A stretch of 46,971 nt of DNA, taken from assembly GCA_947073285.1 (NCBI GenBank), contig CAMTJT010000006.1:1-46971 (forward strand), in the 5' to 3' direction. The notes under the pieces were generated by a model, which ran no database searches, had not been told where the DNA came from, and worked only from the letters and a program-made list of their open reading frames with translations. Below, in pieces: positions 7,098-16,853 of this stretch. Every line of letters begins with the position of its first letter. Positions within the stretch are counted from its first letter, which is position 1. This stretch comes from an uncultured Clostridium sp. Its GTDB lineage: Bacteria > Bacillota > Clostridia > TANB77 > CAG-508. The position numbers and the translations under genes are program-made.

Positions 7098-8489
7098 TTG
7101 GCTAATTTAGAAGAATTAAAACAATTTAAAAACATACATATGATAGGTATTGGTGGTATTAGTATGAGCGGAATTGCTGAAATCTTAAATTTTTGGGGAT
7201 TTCATGTGACTGGTTCTGATTCTACCCCTTCTGAAAATACAGAAAAGTTAATTAGAACGGGAATTCCTGTTACAATTGGACATAACTTATCTGATGTGAT
7301 GAAAGCAGATGTTATTGTATATAGTGCTGCTGTTAAGCAAGATGACATTGAACTTGTAAAAGCAAATGAACTTCATATTCCTGTTATTGATAGAGGTACT
7401 TTTTTAGGAAAAATTACAAAAGCTTTTCATAATACTATTTGTATTTCTGGTACTCATGGAAAAACCACAACTACTTCTATGGTTTCTTTGTGCTTTTTAG
7501 AAGCACACAAAGATCCTTCTATTCAAGTTGGAGCTTATTTAAAACCAATTGCAGGAAATTATCGTGTTGGTGCAAGTGAACACTTTATTATTGAAGCTTG
7601 TGAATATGTTGAAAGCTATTTAAAACTATTTCCTAAAGCAGAAATCATTTTGAATATTGATAATGACCATTTAGATTATTTTGGTTCTTTTGAAAACATT
7701 GTAGCATCTTTTCGCAAATATGTTCGTTTGCTCCCTGAAGATGGTTTGTTAATCATTAATTGCGATGATCCTAATTGTAAATTAATCGCTAAAGATGCTA
7801 ATTGTAAAACTGTTACTTATGGTATTGAAAATGAAAATGCAAATTTCATTGCTAGAAATATTACCTTTAATAAAAATGGTTTTGCTTGTTTTGATGTATA
7901 TTATAATAATTATTTTTATAAAACTATTGAACTTTCCGTTCCTGGTAAACACAACATCTTAAATGCTTTAGCCTGTATTGCTGTTTGTCATGAATATGGT
8001 ATTGAAAAAGAAGATATTAAAAACGCACTCCTTACTTATACCGGTGCTCACAGAAGATTTGAATATGTTGGCTCTTTTAATCAAGGGGTTAGTGTATATG
8101 ATGATTATGGGCATCATCCAACAGAAATTTTAGCTACTGGTGAGGCCTTAAAACAAAAACACTATAGACAATCTTGGGTAGTGTTTCAGCCTCATACTTA
8201 TAGTAGAACTCAAATGTTATTAGATGATTTTGCTAAAGCTTTACTTAACTTTGACCATGTTATTGTTACTGATATTTATGCTGCTAGAGAAGATAATATT
8301 TATGGAATTTCTGCTTTAGATTTAGTAAATAAATTAAACACTGTTTATCATAAAAATGCTATTCATATTTCTGATTTTAATGAAATTGTGAAATACTTAA
8401 AAGATTATACTATTAAAGATGATATTGTATTAACCTTGGGGGCTGGAACAATTACTGAAGTTGGTCCTATGCTTGTTACAGACCCTTAA
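7098..8489 (+). CDS. murC: UDP-N-acetylmuramate--L-alanine ligase
   Basis: MurC adds L-alanine to UDP-N-acetylmuramic acid, the first cytoplasmic ATP-dependent step of stem-peptide synthesis. Visible motifs: N-terminal Rossmann loop IGIGGISMSGIAEI, ATP loop SGTHGKTTTTSM near residue 110, the central-domain ILNIDNDHLDYF, and the C-terminal domain hinge with GAHRRFEYVG and DDYGHHPTEI. Length 463 residues is typical. I choose the TTG at 7098, which lies 9 bases after AAAGGAG, over the TTG at 7089, which touches the ribosome binding site. It is monocistronic, with a consensus promoter and a strong terminator. Confidence 0.96.
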   Translation: MANLEELKQFKNIHMIGIGGISMSGIAEILNFWGFHVTGSDSTPSENTEKLIRTGIPVTIGHNLSDVMKADVIVYSAAVKQDDIELVKANELHIPVIDRGTFLGKITKAFHNTICISGTHGKTTTTSMVSLCFLEAHKDPSIQVGAYLKPIAGNYRVGASEHFIIEACEYVESYLKLFPKAEIILNIDNDHLDYFGSFENIVASFRKYVRLLPEDGLLIINCDDPNCKLIAKDANCKTVTYGIENENANFIARNITFNKNGFACFDVYYNNYFYKTIELSVPGKHNILNALACIAVCHEYGIEKEDIKNALLTYTGAHRRFEYVGSFNQGVSVYDDYGHHPTEILATGEALKQKHYRQSWVVFQPHTYSRTQMLLDDFAKALLNFDHVIVTDIYAAREDNIYGISALDLVNKLNTVYHKNAIHISDFNEIVKYLKDYTIKDDIVLTLGAGTITEVGPMLVTDP

Positions 8490-8599
8490 TTTTAATTATT
8501 TAATAACAATAGATAGGAATATGCTACAAAATTTAGAGTTTTATAGTATTTCCTATGCCATAAAATAATTGATATCACTTTTCTTTATAATATCTTATA

Positions 8600-8648
8600 A
8601 AAATAGAAATCCTCAATATTAAATACTAATATTGAGGATTTCTATTTT
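8600..8648. terminator. long hairpin terminator after murC
   Basis: AAATAGAAATCCTCAATATT and AATATTGAGGATTTCTATTT form a stem of about 20 base pairs around a 7-base loop, with T-runs on both strands. It separates murC from the convergent transglutaminase-fold gene and probably serves both. Confidence 0.9.
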
Positions 8649-8727
8649 TATTTTATATAACTATTAACTTGTTTATTTTACAAAAATTATTTTATTAATA
8701 TGGATTTTGTAATCCTTTACTCTATTT

Positions 8728-9885
8728 CTAGTTTAATGTATAATCTACTTTAGTTAGAGTTGGAAATTGGAATTTCATACTATTTTCAGAAATTTCTGGT
8801 TCTTCTTTATGATCTTTGAAAAAAGTATCTGATCCTTTTAAGAAATATTTATATTTTGCACTTTCATTAAGAGTTCCTTCACCTACTATAACTGGGTCAT
8901 CCCAAGTAACATCTACTGCATACCACACATAATTTAATTGTACATAATTCCATGCATGTGACTGTGTTTGCCCTTGTTCATTTGTTGCATTCCCTGATAC
9001 TAATATACAAGGAACTCCTACTTCTTCCATTAAATACTTAAAGATTCTTGCATATCCTTCACACACTGCTTTTCTGTCAAATAAAGCATAAATATGATAT
9101 GCATTTTTACTTTCTTTGTTTGTATCATATTCAAAAAAGGAAACTATCCAATCATGAATTCTTCTTGTTTTTTGTAAATCTGTATCATTTTTAGTTTGCT
9201 CTACAATTTGATCTACAAAATATTTGATATATTCTTTTGCCTCTTCTATCTTCTCTTTTGTTTGAAATTCCTCTTTTAAGTAATTACCATTTTCACTTGG
9301 TCCAATGGAAATATAATGTGTAACAATTCCACCTAAATCAGTATATTTTTTTAATAGTACTAGTTTAGAACTATCTATATAAAATAGGTCTGGCTCATCA
9401 TAGTAAAAAGCATTCCATGCTGATTGAAAAGCTTCATTTAATTGTTGCTCTCCTTTTTCTGCATGTAAAAGTATATTAAACTGTGTATCAAAATCTAATA
9501 CATAGTTTCCAGTCATTAATTTATCTTTATTTTCTTTTAATTTATCATAAATAATTTTAGCATTACTATTTAATTGATTATAATAATATGACCTAGAAAT
9601 TGTTTTTGCAGTTGGTTGGTCATCAGTTGTTTGATTTGGAATTTCATTTACTATTGCATTTGGAACATTATTATCAATAATTGGCGGTACTATATTATTT
9701 TGTATATTTTCTTGGTTTGTTGGTGCCTGCACATTTTGACTATTTTGCCCATCTATATTACCATTTGCTGTGTTTGTATTAGTTGCTTGATTAGATTTTA
9801 ATAAAAATATTTCAAAAACGATTGCTCCTAATGCTATTGTTGCTACAATTATAATTAAAATAATGATTATTTTACCTTTTTTCAT
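8728..9885 (-). CDS. membrane-anchored transglutaminase-fold protein
   Basis: A 385-residue protein with one N-terminal membrane helix (residues 5-29), an extracytoplasmic low-complexity Asn/Gln/Pro linker (about 33-95) and a transglutaminase-like domain. The Cys-His-Asp triad is visible in RKAVCEGYARIF, QSHAWNYVQL and WYAVDVTWDDP. Such domains act as cysteine proteases or peptide cross-linking/cleaving enzymes at the surface; the substrate is unknown. The start follows a GGAGGAAAAG site. It precedes no clear operon partner; spoIVB lies just upstream. Confidence 0.85.
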   Translation of the reverse strand: MKKGKIIIILIIIVATIALGAIVFEIFLLKSNQATNTNTANGNIDGQNSQNVQAPTNQENIQNNIVPPIIDNNVPNAIVNEIPNQTTDDQPTAKTISRSYYYNQLNSNAKIIYDKLKENKDKLMTGNYVLDFDTQFNILLHAEKGEQQLNEAFQSAWNAFYYDEPDLFYIDSSKLVLLKKYTDLGGIVTHYISIGPSENGNYLKEEFQTKEKIEEAKEYIKYFVDQIVEQTKNDTDLQKTRRIHDWIVSFFEYDTNKESKNAYHIYALFDRKAVCEGYARIFKYLMEEVGVPCILVSGNATNEQGQTQSHAWNYVQLNYVWYAVDVTWDDPVIVGEGTLNESAKYKYFLKGSDTFFKDHKEEPEISENSMKFQFPTLTKVDYTLN

Positions 9886-10033
9886 TTTTCTTTTCCTCCA
9901 TTTGTCACTTTGGGGGCTGTTTGTTTTTGTGGCACTTTTGTCATTTTAAGGACATCTATTTAATAATTAACCTTACTTCTATTTCTTAAGTAACTGTTTT
10001 GTCACTTAAACAAATATCTCCAAAATAACAAAA

Positions 10034-11255
10034 TTAATTTACTTCTCTCATTTGTTTTAGCATAATATCTGCAAATACTCCATACCCTACAGTAGGGTCA
10101 TTTACTAGTACATGTGTTACTGCTCCTACAAATTTTCCATTTTGAACAATTGGTGCGCCACTCATCCCCTGAATAATGCCTCCTGTTTTTTCTAAAAGCC
10201 TTTCATCTATTATTCTGATTAACATACTTTTATTATCTTTATTATTATTTAAAAATACTTTTTGTATTTCTATATCATAATATTGCTTTTGTCCATTTTC
10301 TAGTTCGCAAATTATTTGTGCCTTTTCTAATTTTATTTCTTCTCTTAAAGCTACTTCTATGCTATCTTTTTCAGAAATTCCTACATAAGCTGGTTTATTT
10401 AGTATACCAAAAACACCAAATTCTGTATTTTTAGAAATATCACCAATGGTATAGCCTGATTCTATAGTTCCTCTAATTTCTCCGAGGATTACCCTTTTCT
10501 CCTTTTTGAATAGATAAGATATTTGTTGTAACTAATTCTCCATTTTCTATTTTGATTAATCCAGAGGTATCTACATCTAAAATACCATGTCCTAGAGTAC
10601 CAAACATTTTAGAAGATGGCTCATAAAAGGTAAGTGTTCCTACTCCAGCTGCTGCATCTCGTACCCATAAGCCTAGTTTGTATTGTTCTTCTTCATTTTT
10701 AACTGGTGTCATGCTAGTAGTAATTGTTTTTTCATCTCTAATATATTTAATCGATATTTCATTTCCTTTACTTTCATTTACTACTTGCATTAACATTTGT
10801 GTATTTTCTATTTCACTTTGATTAATTGCAACAATTCTATCTCCTTCTTTGATGCCTGAATTCTCATATGGTTTTTTACCTTCTATTTCTGACATACCTA
10901 CTACTAAGACACCCTCTGTATACAATTTCATTCCAATGGCTTTTCCTACTGGAACTACAGTTGTCTTTGGTATTACATTTACAGTAATATTTTTGACTGT
11001 AAATAACTTAAATAAGCTTAAACTAAGATCGATTTTTCCTACTTGTTCTACTTGTTTGCTAGTAATATTACTTGCTGTTTGTAAAATATCTTGTGAATTA
11101 GTGTCTTTCACACTAAGCCCTGCTAACACAGGTATATTTAAGTTTTCACCCTGTAATAAGATGTAACTACTGGGCAAAAAAGTAATATTACAAACATAAA
11201 TATAAACAACAAGTAGAAAAAATACAATTAATATTTTTGAAATTATTTTTTTCAT
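10034..11255 (-). CDS. spoIVB: SpoIVB sporulation protease with +1 recoding site
   Basis: SpoIVB is secreted from the forespore and triggers pro-sigma-K processing. The frame runs 11255-10485 (257 codons), skips one C at 10484, and continues 10483-10034; the product is 406 residues, close to Bacillus SpoIVB. Domains: membrane helix (about 7-24), PDZ domain (about 120-190, with SGIKEGDRIVAINQ), then the S55 protease domain with GTLGHGILDVDTSG, the catalytic serine in IIQGMSGAPIVQNGK, and AVTHVLVNDPTVGYGVFAD. Without recoding the frame ends four codons later and the catalytic serine is lost. The start is chosen for AAAGGAG 7 bases upstream; ORF codons upstream of it lack a site. The Gly at the shift lies in GNPGEIRG, a conserved SpoIVB segment. 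Confidence 0.93.
10481..10484 (-). other. CGGA recoding site in spoIVB
   Basis: CCT-C-GGA: the frame meets CGG after Pro; reading GGA as Gly restores the frame. The unshifted frame stops three codons after CGG (TAG). Confidence 0.9.
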
Positions 11256-11486
11256 ATGAATCTCCTTTTGCCTTTGAAACATTGTTATTGGTTTCTTTTA
11301 GGCATTTGTGTCTGGGCCTTTTTATGACCTCAGCCATTTTTTATTTAGGATATCCATATTTTCATTTTTTAAACTATTTGCTTATATATTTTTAGTACTT
11401 CGATTTTTTACAATTTTTTGCTTTTACATTATTTATTTTTAAATTTATATTAAATGCATCTACACTTATTATTCTATTAAGAAATT

Positions 11487-13362
11487 TTAGTTTATATTAA
11501 ATGCATCTACATTTGCTCTATATAAATCATATCTTTCTCTTCCTAAAGCCCTTAAGTAATGATTTCTAATTTCTATTAATCTTGGACTATAGGTGGTATT
11601 TCCTGACCTGATGGTTGCAATAACATTCGGAGTGCCACTACGAATTCCTCCATCTGTTATTTCTCCTTTTATAATTTCATCTGTTGGATATACATTGCTA
11701 CTACTTACAATACAATGATAACATGATGTTATATTTACTTTATTACTACCATATATTCTAGCTTGTGGATAAAAGTATTTATAGTCTCCTTCTGCAATTC
11801 TAATTGTCTGCCTAATAAAACTAAGGTTTGAATACGATATGGCACTATTATTTGCATCTAATAAATTAAGTGTGCTATTATTGGTTTCTAATAAACGCAT
11901 ACAACCTGGTAAATGGTATTCTCTTTCTCCGAGCTGCATTTCTTGTAATTAAATAAATATTTTCTTTATTAACTACTTCTTCATTACTATCATTCGTCAT
12001 TACACAATAGTTATTAAAATATTTATGCCCTATTGGAATACCTTGCATAAAAGAAATCATAGACACTTTATTAGTGATTTTATACCAGTCTTCTTCTGTT
12101 AATACTGGTAAAGCAAACTCATAGTTAATATTATCTGATTGTACACTACCAGCAATTAATGTTCTTTCAGCTGAATAGTTGTGAATTGCTGTTGCTAAAT
12201 TTGTTTCAATAGATTTTCTAATAACTGCTACACGGTTTTCGTTAAAGGTTGAACCTGCAATTAAAGGGTCATTGGTATTGCTTGCCACAAAAATTGGATT
12301 ATTTCCTGTATCTGTATAGTTTTCTTCTTGGGAATAGTCAATAGGATTTCCTTGTTCATCTACTGCTTCTTTTTGTGTAATACCGTTAGTTAAACTAGCC
12401 ACCTCTTCACTAAATTTTTTTGCTTCGTAATAATATTCAAAAGCACTTGTACTATATAATCTTCCACTAGAAAAGTTGGTTCTTCTCATTAAGTATTCTA
12501 ATAATTCTCCATTTGTAGAAGAATTTGATAAATATGTTTTTTTATAATTTTGGTAACGAAAATACTTCGCACTTGTAGCTGTTCCTGCGCCTATAGTATT
12601 ATCATAATAAATTTTTTGACCATTATATACTAAATAATCATAATTTCCTGGTACATCTTCATCATCAATAAATGCTAGATATTCTGTTAAAATTTCTGGT
12701 CCTATTTCTACATTATTATAAGTTAATCGCCAAGATAATGGTGTTGCTTCTTGTGCATTAATAACAGTCACTGCATTAGGATTAATTAAATAACCTGACC
12801 TAGTTTGATACCCTCTACCATTTCCAAAATTTCCATATAAGGTAATAGCATTATCTAAGGTATAGTTTACAACAAAATCTTTAGTTCCTTTTTTGTAACG
12901 ACAAGAATAATAAATATATGGCTTTAGCCCTGTTTTTGTATATTCCTCACTTTTTAGGGTCTCCTCGTCTATCACTGGTATTCCATGATTTATAGAAGTT
13001 GCATAGACATTATCATATTTGCTATAAATATAATAGCCATCATATAAAGTAAATAGCAAAGCAGGTACATATGCTTGTAATTCATCTTTGCTTAAATTTT
13101 GGTTGTTAGATAAAGCCGTATAAAAAGAATTTATTGCAGCTTCAATATCTCTAATTTTAGAATCACTAATACTAGAGTACCTATTATTTACTGTATTTAT
13201 TTGAAATGCCCTGATTGCATCATAAGTAGAATCTATTAAAATAGAATTATAGTTTGATTGTAATCTAATGGTATCCATCTGTGAGTTAATATAAGATGCT
13301 GTTACCATTACAATAGGCACAATAATAATAATAAAAATTACTGCAATATATTGTATTTTCAT
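11487..13362 (-). CDS. pilus-cluster membrane-anchored protein with +1 recoding site
   Basis: I do not recognise the family. The frame runs 13362-11932 (477 codons), skips C at 11931 and continues 11930-11487, giving 624 residues. An N-terminal helix (residues 5-23, YIAVIFIIIIVPIVMVTASY) is followed by a long extracytoplasmic region rich in Tyr, Asn, Ser and Thr, as in large minor pilins or adhesins (TadE/TadG-like position). The C-terminal 147 residues have no promoter or ribosome binding site of their own, which supports a single protein. It follows the terminator at 13511-13576, so it may be transcribed separately from the cluster upstream. A surface tip protein is inferred from context. 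Confidence 0.75.
11928..11931 (-). other. CGGA recoding site in the 624-residue pilus-cluster gene
   Basis: GCT-C-GGA after the peptide ITRNAA. Skipping C gives Gly and opens 147 further codons; the unshifted frame stops 17 codons after the CGG. Confidence 0.85.
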
Positions 13363-13510
13363 TTGCTTTCCTTTCTTTGTGTGTTATTTTCTTTTGTAGT
13401 TTTTTATTTGTTTACATTCTTATTTTCTTATGTTTTATGTTCTTCCCCATGTTGCTAAAGTATTTTTATTTTTTAATCTAAAGTTTTTTGTATTTTTTAT
13501 GTTTTTCTAA

Positions 13511-13576
13511 CAAAAAGAGGTTACCCTAAAATTACACATCATTTTATAAAGCCATGCTTTTAGGACAACCTCTTTT
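13511..13576 (-). terminator. terminator of the pilus cluster
   Basis: On the minus strand AAAAGAGGTTGTCCTAAAA and TTTTAGGGTAACCTCTTTT form a long stem with one mismatch, enclosing about 25 bases, followed by a T-run. It follows the stop at 13586 directly. Confidence 0.8.
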
Positions 13577-13585
13577 ATATTTTCT

Positions 13586-14176
13586 TTAATTACTTCCATT
13601 TACAGTAACTATAGCTGATTTGCTAGCTGCTATTTGATGAGAATCATTTCCTGTAACTTGATAGAAGAAATTTCTTAAAAGTTGTGCAATTGTTTTATTG
13701 GTATTATTAACAGTAACTGCTATTCTATCGCCTTCTTTTAATTTCATTCTACCGGTTTTGTTAAGTTCCTCTTCTACTTGGCTAGTATACTTATTATAAT
13801 ATACGTTTTCTCCAATTTTAGTCATTTCTGCTTGTGTAACTTTTACACCTGGATTTTCATCTAATTGGTAAACAATGATTTCTGCTTCAAATGAATTTCC
13901 TGTAGCTGCAATAGTTTGCAAATACCTTTCATATTCATCTAAAGTAATTTTTCCTGTTGTTCTAACTTTGTCTACAAATTCGTCTGTAGCATTTTGTACT
14001 GCTAACTGAGAAATGTCATCTGTTCTTTCTGATAATGACATAAGAGGAAAAACAAACATTAAAACAGCTCCTAGAAATATGGCTACAATAGTAATTACAC
14101 TATCTCCTAGTTCCCCTTTTTCTGAAACAATTTTTGATTTTGCTTTTGTAATGAATGTTTCAATCGTTTTTTTCAT
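13586..14176 (-). CDS. pilin-like membrane protein of the Tad-like cluster
   Basis: The start at 14176 (MKKTIETF) has AAAAGGAG 8 bases upstream. The product is 196 residues with a hydrophobic helix at about 27-46 (DSVITIVAIFLGAVLMFVFP) preceded by a charged segment with KGELGDS, which could be a class III prepilin cleavage region, and an extracytoplasmic domain. The C-terminal part contains repeated Thr/Asn motifs (VTVNNTNKTIAQLL). It is the last gene before the cluster terminator. I infer a TadE-like or minor pilin role. Confidence 0.6.
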   Translation of the reverse strand: MKKTIETFITKAKSKIVSEKGELGDSVITIVAIFLGAVLMFVFPLMSLSERTDDISQLAVQNATDEFVDKVRTTGKITLDEYERYLQTIAATGNSFEAEIIVYQLDENPGVKVTQAEMTKIGENVYYNKYTSQVEEELNKTGRMKLKEGDRIAVTVNNTNKTIAQLLRNFFYQVTGNDSHQIAASKSAIVTVNGSN

Positions 14177-14195
14177 ACTGATACTCCTTTTACTA

Positions 14196-14921
14196 TTAAT
14201 CAACTTGATATACTATTACTCTTTTCTTTTTGTTTTTTAGTAATTCATTTTCTCTTCTTGCGTCATTTTCTTCATCATTTTCATCTGTAAAAAGATTATA
14301 GGTATATTCACCTAACATTTCTCTAAATTTAGTTGTTTCATTATCTTTAATAAAGCCTCTACCATAATTATATTTTCTACCACTACCATCTGGATAAAAA
14401 AAGTCTCCTCCTCTAAGAAAAGCATCTAAGTTTTTCTTAAAGTCTTCATGAGTACCTGTCCATGGTTCATGACGAATAGTTTCTTCATCTACATCAAAGG
14501 TGCATACATTTTTATAATTTCTATAGTTATATTCTGTTACATCATTTCTATAGTACTTTGCTATATTTTCTTTATTAGAATTTTCTCCATTTTGATTTAA
14601 CCCACCTCCCCACAAATCTGGGTTTGTTTGAGTTTCATATAATTTTAATGGAGCTCCTGTCCTATCTAAAAATAGCACTGTATAATTTTCTTTATAATAT
14701 TTATAGAGAGTAGGGATAATGGTTTCTAACCCTACTATTCTATAATTTTTAGAATTTTGATCTGTTCTAATGTATTGATAATAAGCTGTACTATCAGTAC
14801 TTGCTATCATTGATTTTGATACTTCATTTAATTGGGAGAACATATAGATAGAGATTGATAGTGCCATTGTAAATACTAATACGGCAAAAGCCATTTTTAA
14901 GGCATCGGTTGCATTTTCCAT
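14196..14921 (-). CDS. MENA-type leaderless pilin-like protein 1
   Basis: 241 residues starting MENATDALKMAFAVLVFTMA, with one helix at 8-30 (to ISIYMFSQL) and a hydrophilic remainder rich in Tyr and Asn. The N-terminus matches three other proteins in this cluster at MENA(S/T)xAL. There is no basic leader, so processing by a prepilin peptidase would remove almost nothing. The gene starts 44 bases after its paralogue's stop. The C-terminus is lysine-rich (KNKKKRVIVYQVD). Confidence 0.65.
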   Translation of the reverse strand: MENATDALKMAFAVLVFTMALSISIYMFSQLNEVSKSMIASTDSTAYYQYIRTDQNSKNYRIVGLETIIPTLYKYYKENYTVLFLDRTGAPLKLYETQTNPDLWGGGLNQNGENSNKENIAKYYRNDVTEYNYRNYKNVCTFDVDEETIRHEPWTGTHEDFKKNLDAFLRGGDFFYPDGSGRKYNYGRGFIKDNETTKFREMLGEYTYNLFTDENDEENDARRENELLKNKKKRVIVYQVD

Positions 14922-14965
14922 AATTTATTCTCCAATTTTATTTATTATATATATACTTATGCAAA

Positions 14966-15421
14966 CTAAGGATTAGCTACTTGAGTAAATCCTATTGCAC
15001 ATATATAACCTGTTGATGGATCATATCCAAAGTCAACGTTGTATCTTACTCCTACTCTAATACCTGATTTTGCTGTTGCAAAAGTAGTATTAAATTGTGA
15101 GCCTGTTTGTCCTTCTGATGCATTATTTGAAGTTAGTGTTGCTGCTGAATTTTTTTGTACTAAAATGAATTCACTTGAATCTTGTGCTCCACTAATGTTA
15201 AATTGTTCTACTGTACTAATTAAAGTTTTAACTGATGCTCCTGTTTGTACACCTTGATATTGTAAAAATTGCCTGTTATGAGCATCTGCCTTTTGTTGGT
15301 TTAAACCTGTGTTTCCCATAGCATCTGCTGCTTGGTTATAAATAAACATACCTAAACCTATAATTAAAATTGATAGTAAGATAGCACCTGCGATAATAAG
15401 TGCTTTTGATGCATTCTCCAT
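14966..15421 (-). CDS. MENA-type leaderless pilin-like protein 2
   Basis: 151 residues starting MENASKALIIAGAILLSILI, the smallest of the four paralogues. Helix at about 6-28, followed by ADAMGNTGLNQQKADAHNRQ, a polar helix typical of pilin stalks, and a small Thr/Ser-rich head. By size and simplicity it is the best candidate for the major subunit, which is inference. A good ribosome binding site (AAAGGAGG) precedes the start. Confidence 0.7.
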   Translation of the reverse strand: MENASKALIIAGAILLSILIIGLGMFIYNQAADAMGNTGLNQQKADAHNRQFLQYQGVQTGASVKTLISTVEQFNISGAQDSSEFILVQKNSAATLTSNNASEGQTGSQFNTTFATAKSGIRVGVRYNVDFGYDPSTGYICAIGFTQVANP

Positions 15422-15493
15422 GATAAAATTCCTCCTTTAATTTTTTACTTTTGTATTTTTTATATTTTAAATTAGATTTCTCTAATAATAAAA

Positions 15494-15931
15494 TCACTTT
15501 TGTATTTGCTCAAAGTATAAACTTTTTACATAATTTGTTTTTTCATGATATTCTATTTTAGTACATTTAAAACTTGCAGTTGCAAAAAAGCTAATAAAGG
15601 TTTCTGATGTTTGTTTTGCAATATCTTCCATATAAATTGGCTTATCTGCTTCTAAAAATTGTACTGTTATTTTTATAGAATTTGTTTCATTTTCTTGATA
15701 ATAAATACTTTCTTTTGGTTTATCTACTCCATTTTTTTCATTATTATCTATTGCTTTATTGATAATACTAATTAACGTAGTTCCAAGGATTTCTTGCTTA
15801 TAATAAGTTTCATATGGTTTGTTATAGTCTTTTGTTAAAACACTAGAACGCTTTTTATTATATAAAACTCCACTAATAATTGCAACTATTATTAAGAAAA
15901 ATACTAAAATTATGACAAAAGTTTTCTTCAT
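15494..15931 (-). CDS. small membrane-anchored protein in the pilus cluster
   Basis: 145 residues with an N-terminal membrane helix (MKKTFVIILVFFLIIVAIIS) and a hydrophilic domain containing YYKQEILGTTLISIINKAID and IKITVQFLEADKPIYMEDIA. I do not recognise a family. It sits among the MENA-type genes and lacks that motif, so it is probably an accessory or minor pseudopilin-like component. Confidence 0.55.
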   Translation of the reverse strand: MKKTFVIILVFFLIIVAIISGVLYNKKRSSVLTKDYNKPYETYYKQEILGTTLISIINKAIDNNEKNGVDKPKESIYYQENETNSIKITVQFLEADKPIYMEDIAKQTSETFISFFATASFKCTKIEYHEKTNYVKSLYFEQIQK

Positions 15932-16208
15932 TTGCCTCTACTTCCTTTATTATAACATTGCTTTTTAAAATATGCAAACATTTTTCTATGTTTTTTTGTG
16001 GAAATTTGTAGTATTTTTTGTTCTTTTTTCCAGTTTCTTGTTTACATTATTTTTTCTTGTTTTCTAAATGTTTTTTTAAGTATTTTCCTATTCACATACC
16101 AAGAAAAATACTAAGTTTTTAATATACAAGTTAGCTTTTTATATAGTTTAAACTTTTTTAACAAAAATTTTAATTATAATTTAAACTTAAAAAGTTTAAT
16201 TGTTGGTA
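15932..16208. other. AT-rich spacer with hairpins in the pilus cluster
   Basis: About 280 bases separate the MENA-type protein 3 stop from the next gene. Around 16140-16200 the sequence contains interleaved AAACTTTTTAAGTTT-like inverted repeats that could act as a partial terminator, which would change subunit ratios. No gene is visible. Confidence 0.4.
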
Positions 16209-16832
16209 TTAATTACAAGTAACACACTCATTTGGAACTTTTATGTGTTGAAATTCCATGTAATATACTCTTTTAGTAATATCACTTACTAATGCTTTTG
16301 TACAGATATACCTTTTAGCTTGTTTTTCTATTTTTCTTACTCCAGCGTCATATGTATATACATCATGAAGTGAATTGCTTTGAATAAATTGTAACATTTT
16401 TGTTTCATCATTCCAGGCTTCTAAATTAGTTAAATCATTGTCTCTAATACCACCTGTTACAACTGTACCTTCACTTTTTACTCTTATTTGAATATAACTT
16501 GTATTGGCTTGTTTGTTTAAGTTTAAATCATATCTATTTCTATCTTGTGCTACTTCATTTTCAAGATTGTTCTTTCTTGCTAAATTTGCTAAACTTGCAA
16601 TATCATGTGCTGTGCATAATACATTTTCTGTTCCTCCTCCTGCTGCTTGCCTTTTTCCATAATATTTTAGAAATTGTATATTAAACTGGTCTATTTGTGC
16701 ACTTTCTATTCTATCATACATACTAGAAGTATAGTCACCATAAACAGAAAATAAGTATGCACCAATAGAAATTAGCATAACACCAAGTAATACACTTGCC
16801 GCCATTAGTAATGCTTTTGATGCATTTTCCAT
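16209..16832 (-). CDS. MENA-type leaderless pilin-like protein 3
   Basis: 207 residues starting MENASKALLMAASVLLGVML, helix about 6-28 and then SVYGDYTSSMYDRIESAQID and FLKYYGKRQAAGGG. The stalk pattern FNIQFLKYYG resembles the HNRQFLQYQG of paralogue 2, so the similarity extends past the helix. Two Cys near the C-terminus (NECVTCN) are unusual for this protein set and might form a disulphide. Confidence 0.65.
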   Translation of the reverse strand: MENASKALLMAASVLLGVMLISIGAYLFSVYGDYTSSMYDRIESAQIDQFNIQFLKYYGKRQAAGGGTENVLCTAHDIASLANLARKNNLENEVAQDRNRYDLNLNKQANTSYIQIRVKSEGTVVTGGIRDNDLTNLEAWNDETKMLQFIQSNSLHDVYTYDAGVRKIEKQAKRYICTKALVSDITKRVYYMEFQHIKVPNECVTCN

Positions 16833-16853
16833 AAATAGCTCCTTTCTGCCTTT

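Noticed and set aside
11626..11640. CGG on the plus strand inside minus-strand genes
   Set aside because: These are CCG in the coding strand and are irrelevant to the recoding pattern.
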